A stretch of 64,000 bases of DNA, from assembly GCF_003130795.1 (NCBI RefSeq), contig NZ_CP029353.1, positions 599,001 to 663,000 of the forward strand, written 5' to 3'. Position numbers and translations under genes: made by a program. The notes under the pieces were generated by a model. That model saw only the letters and a list, made by a program, of their open reading frames with translations, did no database searches and was not told the origin of the DNA. Position 1 is the stretch's first letter. Each line of letters starts with the position of its first letter. Shown piece by piece: positions 13,142 to 21,198 of the stretch. The stretch comes from Azospirillum thermophilum (GTDB lineage Bacteria; Pseudomonadota; Alphaproteobacteria; Azospirillales; Azospirillaceae).

Positions 13142-14365
13142 TCACTCCGCCGGGAATTTCGCCAGCAGCTCGACCCGGTCGCCGCCGCGCCGCACGGTGA
13201 GGGGGAGCCAGGTGCCCGGCGCCTGGCGCTGCACGGCCGAGGTCAGGTCGGAGACGCTGCGCACCGCCTTGCCCGCCGCCTCGGTGACGAGGTCGCCGGC
13301 GGTCAGGCCGGCGGCGGCGGCGACGCTGCGGTCGCTGACCGAGGCGATGCGCACCCCGTCGCCGGCCGGTTCCAGCATCACGCCCAGCCGTGGCTTCGGC
13401 GGCTCGGCGGCCTCCTCCGGCGGGGCGAGGCCGAAGACGGCGTCGGCGATGCGGCCGTCGAGATCGGCGCAGTCGCGCTCGCCGTCCCAGGGCAGCAGGA
13501 CCACCGGATCGGCCATGCCCAGCGCCTGGAGCTGGTGGGGGACGCCGCCGCGCCATTCGACATGGCCCTGGCCGAGGATGGCGACGACCATGCGGCCGGT
13601 GTCGCGGCGGGTGTCGGCGATGCGCTCGGCCATGGCGCGGTCCCAGACGGTCTGCGCCTCGACGAAGCGCTGAAGCCCCTGGGCGGCGGGACGCTCGCCC
13701 GGGCCGTGGGCGGCCATCGCCTTGTCCAGCCGGTCGCGGTACTCGTCGGTCGCCGGGGCCGGGTCGCCCACCCCCTCGCGCTCGGCCTTGGGGATCGCTG
13801 CCCAGCCGTCGCGGGCGGTGCGCGAGATCAGCTTGCGCTCGACGTTCAGCGCCACCACCGGCAGCCGGTTCATCCGGGCGAAATGCAGGATCGGCAGGTA
13901 GAGCTGCGGGTCGAAGCCCCACAGCGTGCGCCACTCGCTGGCCTTGAGGAATTCGGCCTCCGTCAGCTCCCCGGCCGACCAGCGGTCGAGCACCGGCTGG
14001 ACCCGGCGCGGCAGCATCTCCAGCCCGACGGCGATGTCGGGGTTGAGCGCGTGCAGGGCGGCCAGCGTGTGGAGCTGCCAGCGGTGATGCTCCGCCTGGT
14101 CGTGCCGCTCGCCGAGCAGCACGGCGGGCGCCTCGGCGATCCGGCGCAGCGTCGGCACCGGCTCGGCCGGCTTGCCGGCCCCGTCGGCCCACACCCCGGG
14201 CGGCACGCAGGCGCTGCCCGACCGGGCGGGCGAGCCGGCCGGCGCCGCGGCGGGAGTCGCCGTGGCGGACGGGGCGGGAGACGCCGTGGCGGCGGCAGCC
14301 AGGGCGGCGGGACCGGTGACGGCGCAGCCGGCGCAGATCAGCGCGGCGAACAGACGGGACAGCAC
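13142..14365 (-). CDS. ChaN-family (DUF399) lipoprotein with PDZ domain
   Basis: A 407-residue exported protein. A hydrophobic N-terminus with a possible lipobox (LICAGC, about 11-16) and an alanine/proline linker precede a ChaN-like domain. That domain has the motifs LLGERHDQAEHH and ILGQGH, both used for haem or iron binding in ChaN relatives. A C-terminal PDZ domain (about 310-400) probably binds peptides. ChaN proteins are iron-regulated haem-binding proteins. The start is taken as GTG 14365, behind GGAAGGGG, because it places the signal sequence at the N-terminus. Divergent from the SDR gene. Confidence 0.82.
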   Translation of the reverse strand: MLSRLFAALICAGCAVTGPAALAAAATASPAPSATATPAAAPAGSPARSGSACVPPGVWADGAGKPAEPVPTLRRIAEAPAVLLGERHDQAEHHRWQLHTLAALHALNPDIAVGLEMLPRRVQPVLDRWSAGELTEAEFLKASEWRTLWGFDPQLYLPILHFARMNRLPVVALNVERKLISRTARDGWAAIPKAEREGVGDPAPATDEYRDRLDKAMAAHGPGERPAAQGLQRFVEAQTVWDRAMAERIADTRRDTGRMVVAILGQGHVEWRGGVPHQLQALGMADPVVLLPWDGERDCADLDGRIADAVFGLAPPEEAAEPPKPRLGVMLEPAGDGVRIASVSDRSVAAAAGLTAGDLVTEAAGKAVRSVSDLTSAVQRQAPGTWLPLTVRRGGDRVELLAKFPAE

Positions 14366-14515
14366 GGGTACGGGTTCCCCTTCCGGAGGACGGTATCGCT
14401 GAAGGTTGGGCGCGGCGGCTGTCCAGTCAACAGGCGGGATCCGCGGACAGGCGATTGCCGTGCCGGTTGCCGACGCGCGCTGGCGCGGGCCGGTGAAGCG
14501 CGCTAGCATGGCGCC

Positions 14516-15253
14516 ATGTCGCACCGCAAGACCGTCATCCTGACCGGCGCCAGCCGGGGCATCGGCCACGCCACCGTCCAGCGCTTCAGCGCCGAGGGAT
14601 GGCGCGTCATCTCCTGTTCGCGCGAGGACGTGCCGGAGCACTGCCGCCGCGACCCGAACTGGACCCACCACATCCCCGCCGACCTGTCGGACCCGGAGAG
14701 CCGCGCCCGCTTCGTCGAAGAGGCCAACATGGCGCTGGACGGCGCGCCGCTGCATGCGCTGGTCAACAACGCCGGCATCTCGCCGAAGACCCCGATCAAG
14801 GAGCGGCTGGGCTGCCTGAACGGCGCCATCGAAGGATGGCACCGGGTGTTCGAGTTGAACTTCTTCGCCCCGCTGGTGCTGTCGCGCGGCTTCGCCGCCC
14901 CGCTGTCGCGCGGCAAGGGGGCGATCGTCAACGTCACCTCCATCGCCGGCCATGCGGTGCATCCCTTCGCCGGATCGGCCTATTCGACCTCCAAGGCGGC
15001 GCTGTCCGGCCTGACGCGCGAGATGGCGGTGGAGTTCGCCGAGATCGGCGTGCGCGTCAACGCGGTCGCCCCCGGCGAGATCGAGACGGCGATGACCGGT
15101 CCGGAATACGACGTGCTGATCCCGCGCATTCCGCTGAAGCGCATGGGCACGCCGGAAGACGTGGCCGCGGTGATCTTCACGCTCTGCGGTCCCGATTCGG
15201 GCTATGTGACGGGGACGGAGGTGTTCGTCACCGGCGGCCAGCACCTGTTCTGA
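14516..15253 (+). CDS. Short-chain dehydrogenase/reductase (SDR)
   Basis: A 245-residue classical SDR of normal length. The NAD(P)-binding motif TGASRGIG is near residues 10-17, NNAGIS near 83-88, and the catalytic Ser plus YSTSK (YxxxK) around residues 142-159. The C-terminal pattern, with PGEIET and FVTGG, is typical of FabG-like oxidoreductases. It reduces a carbonyl or oxidises an alcohol; the substrate is not predictable. The gene stands alone, divergent from the ChaN-like gene. Confidence 0.9.
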   Translation: MSHRKTVILTGASRGIGHATVQRFSAEGWRVISCSREDVPEHCRRDPNWTHHIPADLSDPESRARFVEEANMALDGAPLHALVNNAGISPKTPIKERLGCLNGAIEGWHRVFELNFFAPLVLSRGFAAPLSRGKGAIVNVTSIAGHAVHPFAGSAYSTSKAALSGLTREMAVEFAEIGVRVNAVAPGEIETAMTGPEYDVLIPRIPLKRMGTPEDVAAVIFTLCGPDSGYVTGTEVFVTGGQHLF

Positions 15254-15298
15254 CCGCCGGCGGACGGGGCATCCCCGAAGGCGGGCTGCCCAAGATCC

Positions 15299-15330
15299 TG
15301 CTTATCCCAGATTGTGCCTATCCCAGATTA
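15299..15330 (+). repeat. 16-bp tandem duplication at a gene end
   Basis: TGCTTATCCCAGATTG (15299-15314) and TGCCTATCCCAGATTA (15315-15330) are adjacent copies with two differences. On the minus strand each copy contains the codons for NLG plus a stop (TAG in the first read, TAA in the second). The duplication copied the 3' end of the HPt/receiver gene. Confidence 0.9.
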
Positions 15331-16094
15331 TGCTTGGCGACCACGGCGGCGAAGTCGTCGCCGAAATGCTCGCCGACCCGGATGACGGAGACGCCCTGCG
15401 GGATCTCCTTGAGCGCCGGGTTGTCGAGGTCGAGCGAGGTGAGCAGCGCCATCGGCACGCCGTGCGTCACGCTCATGGCGCGCAGGCCGCGGATCAGGTC
15501 CAGGCCCGACAGCCCGTCCATGACCATCGAGGCGATCAGCATGTCCGGCGGCACGCGCACGGCAAGGCTGATCGACTCGATCGGATCGCTGACCGTCACC
15601 GTGCGGAAGCCGCAGGCCGCCAGCTCCGCCCCGACCTTCTTGGCGACGACCTTGGACGGCGTGACCAGCATGATTTCCACATTGTGGACCTCGATGTCGG
15701 TCACGTTGAACTCGTAGCGCACCGGCAGGGCGCGGATGATGCGGTTGGTCTCCGCGATGTGCGGCTGTTCGGCCCGGTCGACCAGCTCGGCGATGCGGTC
15801 GACGAAGACCTGCGCGTCGGAATATTCGCGCGCCTCCATCCGCTTCAGGCCGCTGAGGTAATCCTCCATGCGGTGGGCGATCAGGCTGACGGTGGGGAAG
15901 CCGAAGGTGGTTCCCATGCCGCGGAAGTTGTGCGCCTCCAGCCGCAGGACGCCGATCACCTCGCTGTCCGTGCGCTGGCCCTTCTGGCCGGCGGCCAGGG
16001 CCTGGTTCATCACGTCCAGCCGGTCACGGGCGTCGTCGATGAACTCTAGGCGCAGACGGTCTTCGAGGTCGTCGGGCGACAGGTGGGCGGCCAT
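15318..16094 (-). CDS. HPt domain fused to a degenerate receiver domain
   Basis: A 258-residue signalling protein. The N-terminal half (about 1-115) is a histidine-phosphotransfer domain with the motif AHNFRGMG, whose His would accept a phosphoryl group. The C-terminal half (about 135-258) has the response-regulator fold (IMLVTPSK, LLTSLD), but the acceptor Asp of a normal DIMMPG loop is replaced by Ser in LIASMVMDG. The usual KP motif is also absent. It is therefore likely an HPt with a pseudo-receiver that binds a partner instead of being phosphorylated. Start ATG 16094; weak ribosome binding site. No kinase is adjacent. Confidence 0.8.
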   Translation of the reverse strand: MAAHLSPDDLEDRLRLEFIDDARDRLDVMNQALAAGQKGQRTDSEVIGVLRLEAHNFRGMGTTFGFPTVSLIAHRMEDYLSGLKRMEAREYSDAQVFVDRIAELVDRAEQPHIAETNRIIRALPVRYEFNVTDIEVHNVEIMLVTPSKVVAKKVGAELAACGFRTVTVSDPIESISLAVRVPPDMLIASMVMDGLSGLDLIRGLRAMSVTHGVPMALLTSLDLDNPALKEIPQGVSVIRVGEHFGDDFAAVVAKHNLG

Positions 16095-16271
16095 GCAGGA
16101 ATTCCCGTTGGAGTCGGTTGGTCTGGTGCCATCCCAAGGTACACCATCGGGGTTACCGCGAACAGACATTCGCAGGGCCCGCACACGCCGGCATGACACG
16201 CAGACGCGAACGGCGGCACGAAGACGTGCCGCCGCCGGATAATCGGGGGCCGGGTCCGGCCGGGACGGGGG

Positions 16272-16817
16272 TCAGAGGCGGGCCAGCAGGTCCTGGTACC
16301 AAGCGAGGCGCTCTTGCGTCTGGGCGATGTCATGGTCGAGCCAGTCGGCGAAATGGCCGTCGGTGCCGATGCTGGCCTTCTTCAGGTCGCCCAGCCGCGC
16401 CAGCTCGGTCTCGCACAGCGAGACGAGGTGGTCGATCTGGTCCTTCTGCGACTCGCCGTCGAGCAGGTGCAGGAAGCGCAGCTTCAGCGCGATGACCAGC
16501 TTGTTCAGCCCGTCGGAGGAGGGGGCGCGGACATTGGCGCGGATCAGCGTGTCGAACTCCGCCCGGCCGGCCGCGGTCGGGCCGAGCAGCGCATTGTCCT
16601 CCATCCCCGTGCCGTCCAGCGCCTCGATCAGCCCCTCGTAGCGCAGCATCTCCAGCGAGGTGCCCATGAGGTCGAGCGACGGGCCGGCGATGCGGTCGAG
16701 GAAATGACGGAGCGACCCGGCCAGATCGGCATAGCGGGTCGGTCCCCCCTGGATCAGCGTGCCCAGGACGGCGAGGCGCACGGCCTCCTTCGGCATCAGC
16801 GAGTTGTCACGGTACAT
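16272..16817 (-). CDS. PadR-family transcriptional regulator
   Basis: A 181-residue protein with an N-terminal winged helix: VLGTLIQGGPTRYADLAGSL, residues about 17-36, resembles the PadR helix-turn-helix. A helical dimerisation region with an extended C-terminus follows, as in PadR subfamily 2. PadR proteins are dimeric repressors released by small molecules such as phenolic acids. A G-rich stretch (CAGGGGG) precedes ATG 16817. It lies downstream of hemA on the same strand with a 178-base gap. Its target is unknown and autoregulation is common in the family. Confidence 0.75.
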   Translation of the reverse strand: MYRDNSLMPKEAVRLAVLGTLIQGGPTRYADLAGSLRHFLDRIAGPSLDLMGTSLEMLRYEGLIEALDGTGMEDNALLGPTAAGRAEFDTLIRANVRAPSSDGLNKLVIALKLRFLHLLDGESQKDQIDHLVSLCETELARLGDLKKASIGTDGHFADWLDHDIAQTQERLAWYQDLLARL

Positions 16818-16995
16818 GGCAAACCCCCTGGGGCAGGCGACGGTTGGGAAACGGACGGTCGAACGAACGGGTCGGGCGCTGTCGCGACTCTTACCTATCG
16901 TTCAAGGTAAGGCCGCACAGCGCCCGAGTCCAGAGGGCAGTTGCGAATCGCCCTCAGGTCGTCCGATCCGTCCGCGTCGCCGAAGGGGGTATCCG

Positions 16996-18210
16996 TCAGG
17001 CGGCGAGCCGCAGGTCGAGCCGGCTCCACACGTCCAGCATGGCGTCGACCAGCGCCGCCATCTGCGCGTCGGTGTGCAGCGGGGTGGGGGTGAAGCGCAG
17101 CCGCTCCGTCCCGCGCGGGACGGTCGGGTAGTTGATCGGCTGCACGTAGATGCCGTGCCGGTCCATCAGCTCGTCCGAGGCGCGCTTGCAGCGGTGGGCG
17201 TCGCCGACCATCACCGGGACGATGTGGCTGACCGACGGCATCACCGGCAGGCCGGCGTCGGCGAACAGGCGCTTCAGCGTCGCCGCGCGCTCCTGGTGGC
17301 GGTCGCGCTCGCCCTGGCTGCGCTTCAGGTAGCGGATGCTGGCCAGCGCGCCGGCCGCCAGCACGGGCGACAGCGAGGTGGAGAAGATGAAGCCGGCGGC
17401 GAAGCTGCGGATGCAGTCGACCAGCGCGGTGGAGCCGGTGATGTAGCCGCCCTGCACGCCGAAGGCCTTGCCCAGCGTGCCCTCGATGATGGTCAGGCGC
17501 TGGGCGGCGCCGTCGCGCTCCGACACGCCGCCGCCATGGGCGCCGTACATGCCGACCGCATGGACCTCGTCCAGGTAGGTCATGGCGCCGTGCTTGTCGG
17601 CGACGTCGCACAGGTCATGGATGGGGGCGATGTCGCCGTCCATCGAATAGACGCTCTCGAACGCCACCACCTTGGGCCGGCCCGGCGCGATGCCGGACAG
17701 CAGCTCGTCCAGGTGCTTGGGATCGTTGTGGCGGAAGATGTGCTTCTCCGCACCCGAGTTGCGGATGCCGGTGATCATCGAGTTGTGGTTCAGCGCGTCC
17801 GACAGGATCACGCAGTTCGGCAGGATCTTGCCCAGCGTGGTCAGCGTGGCGTCGTTCGACACGTAGCCCGAGGTGAAGAGCAGGGCGGCTTCCTTGCCGT
17901 GCAGGTCGGCCAGCTCGCGCTCCAGCAGCACATGGTACTTGTTGGTGCCGGAGATGTTGCGGGTGCCGCCGGCCCCGGCCCCCACCTCGTCGATGGCGGT
18001 ATGCATGGCCTGCAGGACGTCCGGGTGCTGCCCCATGCCGAGATAGTCGTTGGAGCACCAGACGGTGACCTCGCGCTCCTTTCCGGAGTCGTCCCGGAAG
18101 GTGGCCCGCGGGAAGTTGCCGGCGTGGCGCGCCAGATTGGCGAAGACCCGATAGCGGCCGTCCTGCTTCAGGGTCGCGATCTGGTTGCGGAAGAAGTTCT
18201 CGTAGTCCAT
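16996..18210 (-). CDS. hemA: 5-aminolevulinate synthase
   Basis: HemA condenses glycine and succinyl-CoA to 5-aminolevulinate, the first step of haem and tetrapyrrole synthesis in alphaproteobacteria (Shemin pathway). The 404-residue protein starts [10 protein letters not shown], the usual ALAS N-terminus. It shows the PLP fold with [10 protein letters not shown] and the catalytic lysine in the motif TLGKAFG. Start ATG 18210, although the frame is open further upstream without matching ALAS sequence. An FNR/FixK-type box lies about 140 bases upstream, which fits oxygen control of haem synthesis. Confidence 0.97.
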   Translation of the reverse strand: MDYENFFRNQIATLKQDGRYRVFANLARHAGNFPRATFRDDSGKEREVTVWCSNDYLGMGQHPDVLQAMHTAIDEVGAGAGGTRNISGTNKYHVLLERELADLHGKEAALLFTSGYVSNDATLTTLGKILPNCVILSDALNHNSMITGIRNSGAEKHIFRHNDPKHLDELLSGIAPGRPKVVAFESVYSMDGDIAPIHDLCDVADKHGAMTYLDEVHAVGMYGAHGGGVSERDGAAQRLTIIEGTLGKAFGVQGGYITGSTALVDCIRSFAAGFIFSTSLSPVLAAGALASIRYLKRSQGERDRHQERAATLKRLFADAGLPVMPSVSHIVPVMVGDAHRCKRASDELMDRHGIYVQPINYPTVPRGTERLRFTPTPLHTDAQMAALVDAMLDVWSRLDLRLAA

Positions 18211-18613
18211 CGCACGGGTTCCGTTTGCGGTCGTCCTGACGTCCTGCCACCTTGGTCCGACCGGCGGGTACAAAGGCATGAACCCGCAACAACCGTCCCA
18301 ACGCAACATGAGGATGGCATGATTGTTATCCCCGTGCCATCCGGCATTGATCGGCGTCAAGTGGGCGACGTATAACTTTCGATATATTCAACCTCAGGAG
18401 GTCTCACCGCGACCGGAGCGGGCGCACCGGCCCCGTCGCGGGGACCTGCGGAGAAACTGGCGGGAATATGGCACCACGAAGGGGCCGGTCCAAGAGCGGT
18501 AGCCGCCGCGAATGGCTGGTACACGAATAAGGCGGGCCGGCAGCCGCCCCCCGACCGGGAGAGCGGTAGCCGGCCCGTGATGCCGTGGCGCCGTAAGGGA
18601 ATGAGCCCCGCCG
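18211..18613. other. Upstream region of hemA, 403 bases
   Basis: It contains the FNR-type box (18347-18360) and a possible -10 (TAACAAT, 18322-18328, minus strand). Near the aminotransferase end there is an inverted repeat CGGGCCGGC (18533-18541) / GCCGGCCCG (18569-18577) that could terminate the upstream gene but has no T-run. GAGCGGTAGCC occurs twice (18494 and 18561 regions). I see no coding sequence. Confidence 0.55.
18347..18360 (-). promoter_or_regulatory. FNR/FixK-type anaerobox upstream of hemA
   Basis: TTGATCGGCGTCAA matches the consensus TTGAT-N4-ATCAA at nine of ten positions. A possible -10 on the minus strand (TAACAAT, 18322-18328) lies where a class II activation site (centre near -41) would place it. 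Oxygen control of hemA through FnrL/FixK-type boxes is known in other alphaproteobacteria. The site here is a sequence match only. Confidence 0.65.
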
Positions 18614-19984
18614 TCAGCCGCGCAGGACCGGCACCGCCTGGTCGAGCGAGCGGGTCAGGCGGTCGAACAGCAGGTCGATGTCGGACTCCCCGATGACCAG
18701 CGGCGGGCAGAGCGCCACCGAGTCGCCCATGGCGCGGATGATGAGGCCGTTGTCCTGGGCGAAGCCGTTGACCACCGCGCCGGCGCGGCCGACCGGGTCG
18801 AACGGGGCCTTCGTCGCCTTGTCGGCCACCAGCTCGATGGCGCCGATCAGGCCGGTGCCGCGCGCCTCGCCCACCAGCGGATGGTCGGCCAGCGCCTTCA
18901 GGCGGCTCTGGAAGCGCGGAGCGATCGACCGGACATGGCCGAGGATGTCGCGCTCCTCGTAGATCGCCAGCGTCTCCAGCGCCACCGCCGCGGCGACCGG
19001 ATGGGCCGAGTAGGTGTAGCCGTGGCCGAAGGTGCCGATCTTCTTGCTCTCCTCGACGCAGGCCCGGTAGACCGGCTCGGACACCATGACGGCGGAGATC
19101 GGCAGATAGCCGGACGAGAGCTGCTTGGCGCAGGTCAGGATGTCCGGCTGCATGCCCATGGTCTGGCTGCCCCAGAAATTCCCGGTCCGGCCGAAGCCGC
19201 AGATGACCTCGTCCGCCACCAGCAGGATGTCGTATTTCCTCAACACCGGCTGGATCTTGGCGAAATAGGTGGCGGGCGGCACGATGACGCCGCCGGCGCC
19301 CATCACCGGCTCCGCGAACATGGCGGCGATGGTGTCCGGCCCCTCGGCCAGGATCAGCGCCTCGAGCTGCTCGGCGAGCCGGGTGGCGAAGGCCTCCTCG
19401 CTCTCGCCGTCATGGGCGAAGCGGTAATGGTGCGGGCAATCGGCGTGCAGGATGCGGGCGATCGGCAGGTCGAAGTCGCGGTGGTTGTTGGGCAGGCCGG
19501 TCAGGCTGGCGGTGGCGACCGTCACCCCGTGATAGGCCTTCACGCGCGAGATGATCTTCTTCTTCTCCGGCCGGCCGAGCGCGTTGTTGTAGTACCACAG
19601 CAGCTTGATGACCGTGTCGTTGGCTTCCGAGCCGGAATTGGCGAAGAAGACCTTGGACATCGGCACCGGGGCGAGGCCGATCAGCTTTTCCGCCAGGTCG
19701 ATGCCCGGCTCGTGCGACTTGTGGCCGAAGACGTGGTAGGTCGGCAGCTTGCGCATCTGGCGGGCGGCGGCCTCGACCAGACGGTTCTCGCCCCAGCCCA
19801 GCGACACGCACCACAGGCTGGCCAGCCCCTCGATGTACTCCTTGCCGCTGTCGTCGAAGACGCGCACGCCCTCGCCGCGCTCGACGATCAGCGGACCCTG
19901 CGTCTCGTGGGCGTGAAGGTTGGTGTAGGGGTGGAGGAAATACGCCTTGTCGCGGCTCGCTGCGGAGTTGCCGATCCCGGTCAT
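18614..19984 (-). CDS. Class III (omega) aminotransferase
   Basis: A 456-residue PLP enzyme of the aspartate aminotransferase superfamily, class III. Visible signatures are ANSGSEAND (phosphate binding), KAYHG, the DEVICGFGRTG block with the PLP-binding Asp, and the catalytic Lys in CAKQLSSGY. The sequence most resembles omega-amino acid:pyruvate or polyamine aminotransferases, which move amino groups from beta-alanine, putrescine or similar donors to pyruvate. The donor is not certain. AGGAAAGG precedes ATG 19984. It is read toward hemA and divergent from the GST gene. Confidence 0.9.
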   Translation of the reverse strand: MTGIGNSAASRDKAYFLHPYTNLHAHETQGPLIVERGEGVRVFDDSGKEYIEGLASLWCVSLGWGENRLVEAAARQMRKLPTYHVFGHKSHEPGIDLAEKLIGLAPVPMSKVFFANSGSEANDTVIKLLWYYNNALGRPEKKKIISRVKAYHGVTVATASLTGLPNNHRDFDLPIARILHADCPHHYRFAHDGESEEAFATRLAEQLEALILAEGPDTIAAMFAEPVMGAGGVIVPPATYFAKIQPVLRKYDILLVADEVICGFGRTGNFWGSQTMGMQPDILTCAKQLSSGYLPISAVMVSEPVYRACVEESKKIGTFGHGYTYSAHPVAAAVALETLAIYEERDILGHVRSIAPRFQSRLKALADHPLVGEARGTGLIGAIELVADKATKAPFDPVGRAGAVVNGFAQDNGLIIRAMGDSVALCPPLVIGESDIDLLFDRLTRSLDQAVPVLRG

Positions 19985-20243
19985 GTTGCCTTTCCTGTGC
20001 CGAAGTTCCCCGAAGGGTGTTTGATATGTTAAACGGCTTGACCGATCATATGCACAGTTGGGTCAACCGATAAACCACTCTCTTGGGGTTTTCCGGCGCC
20101 GGCGTCTTCTGGCGGTATTCCGGCAGCGCATGGCTCCGGCGGCCGTGTCCGGCCAGGGGAGGGTGGACCGGCGTCCGGTTGCGCGGCTATTCCGCTGGGA
20201 TCGCGGCGCGTGCCGCCGCACACCGGACAGGAGGACCCCGCCC

Positions 20244-20879
20244 GTGATCACGCTCTACGGCATGCCCAGCACCGCCGCCATGATCCCGCACATCCTGCTG
20301 CGGGAGATCGGCGTGCCGTTCGACCTGACGCTGCTCGACCGCGAGGCGGGGGAGAACCGGCAGCCCGGCTATCTGGCGCTCAACCCGCAGGGCCGCGTGC
20401 CGACCCTGGTCGACGGCGATCTGGTGGTCACCGAGACGGCGGCGATCTGCCTGCATCTGGTGGACCGGCATCCCGAAGCCGGCCTCGCCCCCGCCGTGGG
20501 CAGCGCGGAGCGGGCGGTCTTCTACAAGTGGATCGCCTACCTGACCAACACGATCCAGGCGGACATGCTGGTCTACTTCTATCCCGGCCGCTACGTGCAG
20601 GGGGCCGAGGCGGAGGCGGCGCTGAAGGCCGTGGTGGAGGCCCGTCTGTTCGAGCAGTTCAGCCTGCTGGACAAGGAGATGGAGGGCCGGCGCTGGCTGC
20701 TGGGCGACCGCTACGGCGCGCTCGACCCCTACCTGTTCACGCTGGCGCGCTGGAGCCGCTTCATGACGCGCCCGGCGCGCAGCCTGCCGAACCTCGGCCC
20801 CTGGCTGGCGCGCGTGCTGGAGCGCCCGGCGGTGCAGGCGGCCTTCGCGGCGGAGGGGCTGTCGGCGCCCTATTTCTGA
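20244..20879 (+). CDS. Glutathione S-transferase family protein
   Basis: A 211-residue GST. The thioredoxin-fold N-terminal domain (ITLYGMPST to about residue 80, with the cis-proline motif GRVPTLV and TETAAI for glutathione binding) is followed by an all-helical C-terminal domain. Such enzymes add glutathione to electrophiles or reduce peroxides. The start is GTG 20244, because ACAGGAGG lies about eight bases upstream and the protein then begins at the first strand of the fold. The frame is open further upstream but that part has no GST similarity. Confidence 0.88.
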   Translation: MITLYGMPSTAAMIPHILLREIGVPFDLTLLDREAGENRQPGYLALNPQGRVPTLVDGDLVVTETAAICLHLVDRHPEAGLAPAVGSAERAVFYKWIAYLTNTIQADMLVYFYPGRYVQGAEAEAALKAVVEARLFEQFSLLDKEMEGRRWLLGDRYGALDPYLFTLARWSRFMTRPARSLPNLGPWLARVLERPAVQAAFAAEGLSAPYF

Positions 20880-20988
20880 GCGGCGGTGCGGACGGGGGGC
20901 GGGGGCGGCCCCGGACCCCGGACGCGAAAAAGGCCAGTCCGCCATGCTGCGACCGGCCTTTTCACGCTGGTTCCGCTACCAGTGAAAC

Positions 20989-21063
20989 TGGAGCGGGCGA
21001 AGGGATTCGAACCCTCGACCCCAACCTTGGCAAGGTTGTGCTCTACCCCTGAGCTACGCCCGC
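20989..21063 (-). tRNA. tRNA-Gly (GCC)
   Basis: Read on the minus strand, GCGGGCG pairs with CGCCCGC to form the acceptor stem. The D arm contains GTAGCTCAGGGG, the anticodon arm CTTGCCAAG has anticodon GCC, and the T arm has GGTTCGAATCC. The CCA end is encoded (complement of 20989-20991). Confidence 0.97.
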
Positions 21064-21198
21064 GTTCGTTCGGGAGCGGCTTTTTACGAGAACGGACCCC
21101 CCGGCGCAAGCGGAAAATTCGACCGGATGCAAAAAACCTTTCCCGGCCGAGCCGCCGCTTGCCGGCTCCCGTCCGGCGGCGCCTTCACCCCGGCGCCT

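Noticed and set aside
20038..20066. Inverted repeat TTGACC-N17-GGTCAA between the aminotransferase and GST genes
   Set aside because: Arms are only six bases and neither fits a promoter on its strand; too weak to call an operator.
20989..21063. tRNA-Gly as an integration site
   Set aside because: No integrase gene and no direct repeat of the tRNA 3' end was seen nearby.
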